A DNA stretch of 12,125 bases, from assembly GCA_945888535.1 (NCBI GenBank), contig CAMDAN010000077.1:1-12125 (forward strand), given 5' to 3'. A program made the translations under genes and the position numbers. Below, piece after piece: positions 7,865-12,125 of the stretch; within the stretch, counting starts at the first letter, position 1, and the number at the start of each line of letters is the position of its first letter. The notes under the pieces are model-generated. The model saw only the letters and a program-made list of their open reading frames with translations, searched no databases and was not told where the DNA came from. The DNA is from Bordetella parapertussis. GTDB lineage: Bacteria > Pseudomonadota > Gammaproteobacteria > Burkholderiales > Burkholderiaceae_C.

Positions 7865-8425
7865 ATGTCTCTGTCGATCCCTGAAATCGTTCAACTGCTC
7901 GGAAGCCGCGCCACCACGTGGTACGGCCAAGAAGCCGTCAGCCAGCTCGACCACGCCTTACAGTGCGCCCACCTCGCTGAAGAGGCCAATGAAACGCCAG
8001 AGACGGTGGTCGCGGCATTGCTCCACGATCTCGGTCACATCCTAAGCACCAAGCGCCCCGATGAAGTTCCCGCCGATGGGTTGCCAACGGTCGATGACCT
8101 GCATCAATTCGTTGCCCTGCCCTTTTTGCGCAGCCAGTTCTCTGACGCAGTGTTAGAGCCCATTAAGTTGCATGTCGATGCCAAACGCTATTTGTGCGCG
8201 GTGGATGCAGGCTATTGGAAAGCCCTGTCACCGGCATCAAAGCACAGCCTTGAATTGCAAGGCGGCCGGTACGACGAAGAGCAGGTGCGTTCTTTTGAGG
8301 CGCTGACGTTTTACTCAGAAGCAGTGCGCTTGCGTCGCTACGATGATTTAGCCAAGGTTCCCGGGCAAATCACCCCGCCTTTAGCCCATTACGCTACGCT
8401 GATGGAACAAGTGAAAGTGGCGTAA
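7865..8425 (+). CDS. PhnZ-like HD-domain oxygenase of phosphonate degradation
   Basis: This 186-residue HD-domain protein matches the phosphonate-degradation HD family typified by PhnZ, a mixed-valent diiron oxygenase that splits the C-P bond of 1-hydroxy-2-aminoethylphosphonate made by PhnY. The metal-ligand pattern is complete: His30, His54-Asp55 in LLHDLGH, His80, His103 in KLHVDAKRYL, and an Asp at 160/161 in RLRRYDD. Tyr20 and Glu23 in WYGQEAVSQLDHALQ correspond to the substrate-gating Tyr24/Glu27 of PhnZ, and Lys107 to a substrate-binding Lys. The residue equivalences are from memory, not from an alignment run. It sits directly after phnE2 and probably shares its transcript. No phnY is visible in the window. 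An unrelated HD phosphohydrolase is the alternative, but the PhnZ-specific residues and location argue against it. Its end overlaps the convergent phosphatase by 32 bases. Confidence 0.85.
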   Translation: MSLSIPEIVQLLGSRATTWYGQEAVSQLDHALQCAHLAEEANETPETVVAALLHDLGHILSTKRPDEVPADGLPTVDDLHQFVALPFLRSQFSDAVLEPIKLHVDAKRYLCAVDAGYWKALSPASKHSLELQGGRYDEEQVRSFEALTFYSEAVRLRRYDDLAKVPGQITPPLAHYATLMEQVKVA

Positions 8426-8939
8426 AGGCTTCCACATACGATTCTTGTTTGTGGGTCTCAATCGCGCCAGGTCGATATTGGCGCACCCGGGCAATCGCAG
8501 CCTCGCTGCTCCAGCCCCATGTTTTGTACATAGTCGCCACCAAAGTTCCGGTACGCCCTTTGCCATGGGCGCAATGCACCAAGATATTCCCAGTTTGCAA
8601 CGTTTTCGTAAGCTGCGGAATCAACCGCCGCCATTGCGCGGTAACAGCCGCGGAGGGAACGCCAAAATCCACCACCGGAAGCTGGTGCCACGCAATACCA
8701 TGCAAACCCAAATAGTGTGAGAGGTTCTTAGCTCCCAAGCGTTGAAGCTCAATGGTGTCAAGCAAGCTCACGACCGTCTTGATTCCATGCGCAAGCATGA
8801 TCGCAATATCCGCAGCCAATGGGTTGTCAATGGAAAGGTCGGATTGCTTTTTCCCGGGACACGCAGACATCCCAACCTCACCCTTCCAAGGGGTCGGTGC
8901 AAAGTCAATGGTGAGTGCAGTAGGTTCTGAAGTATTCAC
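8394..8939 (-). CDS. CDKN3-like dual-specificity/tyrosine phosphatase
   Basis: A cysteine-based phosphatase, probably cytoplasmic, of 181 residues from a GTG start at 8939. The P-loop VHCAHGKGRTG supplies the nucleophile Cys123 and Arg129; Asp91 in LPVVDFGVPS is the likely general acid. The N-terminal GEVGMSACPGKKQ and the spacing fit the CDKN3/KAP-like branch of dual-specificity phosphatases found in some bacteria. The natural substrate is unknown. The frame continues upstream to a TTG at 9002, but that codon lies in the loop of the porin terminator and the residues in between are not protein-like, so the GTG was preferred; no strong Shine-Dalgarno precedes it. The gene converges on the PhnZ-like gene with overlapping 3' ends. 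Family call confident, start and function uncertain. Confidence 0.8.
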   Translation of the reverse strand: MNTSEPTALTIDFAPTPWKGEVGMSACPGKKQSDLSIDNPLAADIAIMLAHGIKTVVSLLDTIELQRLGAKNLSHYLGLHGIAWHQLPVVDFGVPSAAVTAQWRRLIPQLTKTLQTGNILVHCAHGKGRTGTLVATMYKTWGWSSEAAIARVRQYRPGAIETHKQESYVEAFTPLSLVPSA

Positions 8940-8986
8940 AGCCCAGTTATAACTTTGGCATGCGACAGGGGAATGACAAAAAGACG

Positions 8987-9010
8987 AAAAAAACCCGGGC
9001 AAGCCCGGGT
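8987..9010 (-). terminator. intrinsic terminator of the porin gene
   Basis: Read on the - strand, ACCCGGG-CTTG-like loop-CCCGGGT forms a perfect GC-rich stem (8993-9010) followed at once by six T residues (8987-8992), with more T-rich sequence after. It lies 26 bases past the porin stop. The + strand side lacks a T tract, so it should work mainly in one direction. Confidence 0.9.
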
Positions 9011-9035
9011 ATAAAACACTTGGAAAAAAACTAAC

Positions 9036-10001
9036 TTAGAAAGCGGTTGTAAAACCTGCTGCAATAAGATCTCCAACGCCATTTGCTGCACCCATGCCAA
9101 GCAAGCCAACGTAGAACTTAGTACCTTTAGTCACAGTGTAACCACCGTGCAAGGTATATTGATTAGTAGTTGTTGAAGATGTGGCAGCATTGACCATCCT
9201 AACCTGCAAAGATGCAGCCATGTCAAAATCACCCATCACATGATATGCAGCAATACCGTTGTAGCTGGTAATTAAATCCGCTGTACTTGTTGTATTAATG
9301 GACATTGCGGAAAGGGTAGTGGACCCAAAGGTGTAATAGATGGATGCTCCCAAGTTAGATTTAACAGTACCTGCAGCAAAAGTATCAGACACATACAGTG
9401 GTTGAGTATTAGTGCCGATGTATGCTCTCAAGGGACCAGATTGGTAACCTAAAACAAAAGAATTGCCTAAAGATTGCTCACCAGTTGCAGAACCTGAGTT
9501 TGAAGAGCTTATGGAAACTACGCCAGTAAAATCTCCAAATTTACCCATGTATTGCACTTGCCGCCCACGTCCACCAATGGGAGCTTCGCTCACTTTAATG
9601 TCAGCGTTGGCAGGATTAAAATAACCCAATGCTTCAGCAATGTTGTCTTCCATGTAAGAGTCATATTGACCGAACTGGATTGATCCAAAAGTCTTGCTAG
9701 ACAGGCCGATTTTCGTATCGTCCGATAGCGCGGCTGCGTTATCAACCACTGAGTCAAAATCAACTTCAACTTGACCAAACACATTCAGATCATCATTTAC
9801 CTTTTTAGTGGCTTTCAATTGGATTTGACCGGCGCCGTTAAAAGTAGTGCTGCTACCAACTGTAGCTTTGGTGTTCAAAACTTCAGCCTGAGCATCTAGA
9901 TTAACTTGAAATGCAGTGCCGTCTGCAGCAGTAAATTCCGCAGCTTGCGCACCAATTACAACCATACCAACTGCAACTGCAGTCAATGTTTTCTTAAACA
10001 T
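9036..10001 (-). CDS. outer-membrane porin (Gram-negative porin family)
   Basis: An outer-membrane beta-barrel porin, probably trimeric, allowing diffusion of small solutes. The 321-residue precursor has a Sec signal peptide (MFKKTLTAVAVGMVVIGAQA, cleavage after residue 20) and ends in Phe, the usual recognition residue for barrel assembly by the BAM complex. Alternating strand-like segments run throughout, including LNVFGQVEVDFDSVVD and KTFGSIQFGQYDSYMED, the latter being the conserved strand and L3-loop region of betaproteobacterial porins. It is somewhat shorter than the 350-400 residues of many family members. AAAGGA lies 5 bases upstream of the ATG. The gene is transcribed alone from a leader of about 200 bases and closed by a strong terminator. 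Its composition is AT-richer than the flanking glmM and phn genes. Substrate preference cannot be inferred. Confidence 0.92.
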   Translation of the reverse strand: MFKKTLTAVAVGMVVIGAQAAEFTAADGTAFQVNLDAQAEVLNTKATVGSSTTFNGAGQIQLKATKKVNDDLNVFGQVEVDFDSVVDNAAALSDDTKIGLSSKTFGSIQFGQYDSYMEDNIAEALGYFNPANADIKVSEAPIGGRGRQVQYMGKFGDFTGVVSISSSNSGSATGEQSLGNSFVLGYQSGPLRAYIGTNTQPLYVSDTFAAGTVKSNLGASIYYTFGSTTLSAMSINTTSTADLITSYNGIAAYHVMGDFDMAASLQVRMVNAATSSTTTNQYTLHGGYTVTKGTKFYVGLLGMGAANGVGDLIAAGFTTAF

Positions 10002-10025
10002 GAGTTTTCCTTTAAAAAATACACA

Positions 10026-10039
10026 CTTACTCGAATAAG
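10026..10039 (-). repeat. small hairpin in the porin leader
   Basis: On the transcript strand CTTAT and GTAAG can pair around a TCGA loop, 15-25 bases upstream of the ribosome-binding site. It is short and AU-rich, so weak by itself, but together with the neighbouring repeat it could shape the 5' end of the porin mRNA. Confidence 0.35.
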
Positions 10040-10046
10040 CAGGTGG

Positions 10047-10061
10047 ACCAGAACGTCTGGT
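10047..10061 (-). repeat. inverted repeat ACCAGA-N3-TCTGGT in the porin leader
   Basis: Perfect 6-base arms around a 3-base centre. It may be an operator for a dimeric regulator or an mRNA hairpin. I do not recognise it as the site of a known regulator. Confidence 0.45.
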
Positions 10062-10199
10062 TGATATGTATTTTGGAAAAACTCTGTGACACCATCTCCA
10101 TCAGTTTATGAATTTTTTATGACTTCACTGAAATACAACGACGTCATAATATTTTCATGTCAACAGGGTATGCACTTAAGGGTAAACGCAAGGAAATAG

Positions 10200-11525
10200 T
10201 TACAAGGTATCTGCGATTCGCTGCGCACAAGTCTTGGCTTGATCGAGGTCTTTGGCCTCTACCATCACCCGCACCAAAGGCTCGGTGCCACTGGCACGAA
10301 TCAACACACGGCCGCTGTCGCCGAGTTCTTTTTCTACGTCCTTGATAACTTTCTGAAGCGCTGCGTTCGATTGCCAGTCCGTACCCGATTTGATTTTTAC
10401 GTTGATCACAGTTTGAGGAAACAGCGACACAGCGCTTAGCAACTGCGCCATGCTTTTGCCAGAACGAACGCAGGCTTGAAGCACTTGCAAGGCTGAGATG
10501 AGTCCATCGCCGGTGGTGTGTTGGTCTAAGGCCAACAAATGGCCAGAGCCTTCACCGCCTAAGATCCATTTTTTTGACTCCATCAATTCCAACACGTATC
10601 GGTCGCCCACTTTGGCCCGCACCAACTCGACGCCCCGAGCCTTTAGCGCCAATTCAACCGCCATATTGGTCATCAAGGTTCCGACTACGCCAGGTAGCAC
10701 ATCGCCCCGACTGAGCCGATCGTCTGCCATCAGATACAGCAATTCATCGCCGTTGTACAAGCGGCCTTGGGCATCGACCATTTGCAAGCGGTCTGCGTCG
10801 CCATCGAGCGCAATTCCATAATCTGCTTGGTGCGTTTTTACGGCTTCTACCAAAGCCTCTGGGTGGGTCGCGCCTACGTCTTTGTTAATGTTTAAGCCAT
10901 CGGGCGCACAACCCATAGCGATCACCTCGGCACCCAACTCGTGAAAGACTTTGGGGGCGATGTGGTACGCCGCTCCGTGGGCGGCATCGACAACAATCTT
11001 GAGGCCTTTGAGCGTCAAGTCATTGGCAAAAGTGCTTTTGCAAAACTCGATATAGCGACCGGCGGCGTCGTCGAGTCGGCGGGTTTTTCCTAAATTTGCA
11101 GACTGGGACCACACGGGTGGCTCTTCAAGTGCCGCCTCCACAGCCAGTTCCCACGCATCAGACAACTTAGTTCCCTTGGCGCTGAAAAATTTAATGCCGT
11201 TGTCTGCAAATGGGTTGTGGCTCGCACTAATGACCACGCCCAAAAAGGCGCGCTGCGCCCGAGTCAGGTAGGCCACGCCAGGCGTGGGCAAGGGCCCGAG
11301 CAACACCACATCGACACCAGCAGAGTTAAAGCCGCTCTCTAACGCACTCTCTAACATGTAGCCTGAAATTCGGGTGTCTTTGCCAATCAGCACAGTGGGC
11401 CGTGACTCCTCTTTTTTTAGCACACGGCCTACGGCATGGGCTAAGCGCAAAATAAAGTCCGGCGTGATGGGTGACTGGCCAACCGTGCCACGGATACCGT
11501 CGGTCCCAAAATATTTTCGCGTCAT
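10200..11525 (-). CDS. glmM: GlmM, phosphoglucosamine mutase
   Basis: GlmM converts glucosamine 6-phosphate to glucosamine 1-phosphate, the precursor for UDP-N-acetylglucosamine used in peptidoglycan and lipopolysaccharide. The 441 residues compare with 445 in E. coli. Seen are the N-terminal YFGTDGIRG, the phosphoserine loop ISASHNP with catalytic Ser102, the magnesium loop DGDADR with Asp241, Asp243 and Asp245, the sugar-binding GGEGSGH, and the phosphate-binding RASGTEP at 410-416. All catalytic elements are intact. The ATG overlaps the folP stop by 4 bases (ATGA) and GGAG lies about 8 bases upstream, inside the end of folP, so the two genes are co-transcribed and coupled. I saw no terminator after it; the porin leader follows. 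Confidence 0.98.
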   Translation of the reverse strand: MTRKYFGTDGIRGTVGQSPITPDFILRLAHAVGRVLKKEESRPTVLIGKDTRISGYMLESALESGFNSAGVDVVLLGPLPTPGVAYLTRAQRAFLGVVISASHNPFADNGIKFFSAKGTKLSDAWELAVEAALEEPPVWSQSANLGKTRRLDDAAGRYIEFCKSTFANDLTLKGLKIVVDAAHGAAYHIAPKVFHELGAEVIAMGCAPDGLNINKDVGATHPEALVEAVKTHQADYGIALDGDADRLQMVDAQGRLYNGDELLYLMADDRLSRGDVLPGVVGTLMTNMAVELALKARGVELVRAKVGDRYVLELMESKKWILGGEGSGHLLALDQHTTGDGLISALQVLQACVRSGKSMAQLLSAVSLFPQTVINVKIKSGTDWQSNAALQKVIKDVEKELGDSGRVLIRASGTEPLVRVMVEAKDLDQAKTCAQRIADTL

Positions 11526-12125
11526 TTTTTTATCTCCATATTTTTATTCTCTTTTGATTCAGCGGCTTGCATCGCTTCAAACACTTTCAATCCTTGAACA
11601 GTGGCTTTCACATCATGCACCCGAACAACATGCGCTCCTCTTTCAACCGCCAAAACTGCGGAGGCCACACTTGCGGCCACGCGGTCATCTGCAGCAGCGC
11701 CGGTCACAGCCCCCAAAGAAGATTTGCGCGACCAACCAGAAAATACAGGGTAGCCTAAGGCCAACAAGTCCTGTTGATGGGCTAATAGTGAAAAGTTTTG
11801 TTCTACCGTTTTCCCGAAACCAATGCCAGGATCAATGCAGATGCGATTGCGAGCAATTCCCTTCCGTAACAATGCGTCGATGCGTTCGGCTAAAAAGCCA
11901 GTAACCTGCGCCACCACATCCCCTTGCATGGGTGTAGTTTGCATCGTTTGAGGATCGCGGTACATATGCATCAAACACACACCACATGCGTCAAAAGCCG
12001 AGACCACGTCTAAGGCGCTAACCAAACCTTGCGGATCACGCCAGCGCAAAGCCCAAATGTCATTGATGATGTCGGCCCCTAGATCGAGAACGGCTTGCAT
12101 CACGGCGGGCTTGTAGGTATCGACG
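11522..12125 (-). CDS. folP: FolP, dihydropteroate synthase (5' partial)
   Basis: FolP condenses p-aminobenzoate with hydroxymethyl-dihydropterin diphosphate to make dihydropteroate in folate synthesis and is the sulfonamide target. About 201 residues are present; the first third or so lies beyond the right edge. The frame stays open to the last base, and the edge reads VDTYKPAV, the conserved SVDTYKP motif, so a GTG at 12103 is internal, not a start. Other family motifs are [46 protein letters not shown] and a C-terminal VRVHDV that ends the pterin and phosphate pocket. MHMYRDP differs slightly from the common MHMxGxP form. It lies directly upstream of glmM, with a 4-base overlap; ftsH would be expected further upstream. 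Confidence 0.97.
   Translation of the reverse strand, partial: VDTYKPAVMQAVLDLGADIINDIWALRWRDPQGLVSALDVVSAFDACGVCLMHMYRDPQTMQTTPMQGDVVAQVTGFLAERIDALLRKGIARNRICIDPGIGFGKTVEQNFSLLAHQQDLLALGYPVFSGWSRKSSLGAVTGAAADDRVAASVASAVLAVERGAHVVRVHDVKATVQGLKVFEAMQAAESKENKNMEIKK

Larger units (their letters stand above)
10002..10199 (-). promoter_or_regulatory. porin promoter/leader region between glmM and the porin gene
   Basis: This AT-rich 198-base gap carries the porin control region. On the - strand, TTGACA at 10163-10158 is a perfect -35-like hexamer; the best -10 partner is only TTGTAT with long spacing, so the promoter call is weak. Nearer the gene are two inverted repeats: ACCAGA-ACG-TCTGGT at 10047-10061 and CTTAT-TCGA-GTAAG at 10026-10039 (one G-U pair). 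AAAGGA at about 10007-10012 is the ribosome-binding site. No terminator for glmM was found here. Confidence 0.4.

Noticed and set aside
7913..7922. Palindrome ACCACGTGGT near the start of the PhnZ-like gene
   Set aside because: It lies within conserved coding sequence and ten bases is too short to argue for an operator without other evidence.
10157..10345. Small + strand open frame at the glmM 3' end
   Set aside because: It is mostly antisense to conserved glmM sequence and has no ribosome-binding site or recognisable motif.
11374..11904. 176-residue open frame on the + strand over glmM/folP
   Set aside because: It is antisense to intact housekeeping genes and low-complexity in composition; a shadow frame.

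Overview
The window looks like chromosome of a Gram-negative betaproteobacterium, most likely Burkholderiales (Comamonadaceae-like). This rests on the folP-glmM gene pair, a Burkholderiales-type trimeric porin with a C-terminal Phe, and a carbon-phosphorus (C-P) lyase cluster with two PhnE permeases. Genus assignment is inference; no rRNA or tRNA gene was recognised.

Left part (1-8425, + strand): the distal part of a phosphonate utilisation cluster. phnI enters from the left edge, and phnJ, phnK, phnL and phnM follow with overlapping stop/start codons. After 81 noncoding bases come phnC, phnD, phnE1 and phnE2, a complete ABC phosphonate importer. A 186-aa HD-domain protein resembling the diiron oxygenase PhnZ closes the cluster. 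Importer and catabolism fit together: PhnD captures phosphonate in the periplasm, PhnE1/E2 with PhnC import it, PhnI/PhnM (with PhnG/H/L expected upstream or nearby) build and trim the ribosyl-phosphonate triphosphate adduct, and PhnJ breaks the C-P bond by radical chemistry. The HD protein may add a second, oxidative C-P cleaving route. phnG and phnH are presumably just upstream; phnF, phnN, phnP and phnY are not in the window.

Middle (8394-8939, - strand): a small CDKN3-like dual-specificity/tyrosine phosphatase, convergent with the HD gene and overlapping its 3' end by 32 bp.

Right part (8987-12125, - strand): a strong intrinsic terminator, a porin gene with a structured leader of about 200 bases, then glmM and the C-terminal two-thirds of folP. 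folP and glmM overlap by 4 bp; they are housekeeping genes for folate and cell-wall precursor synthesis. No gene-free stretch exceeds 300 bases; the longest (10002-10199) holds the porin leader. I saw no CRISPR array, transposase or integrase. The window is mostly well-known biology; the parts that deserve a second look are the PhnZ-like gene without its PhnY partner, the convergent phosphatase, the palindrome in front of phnC and the placement of this phosphonate block beside glmM.
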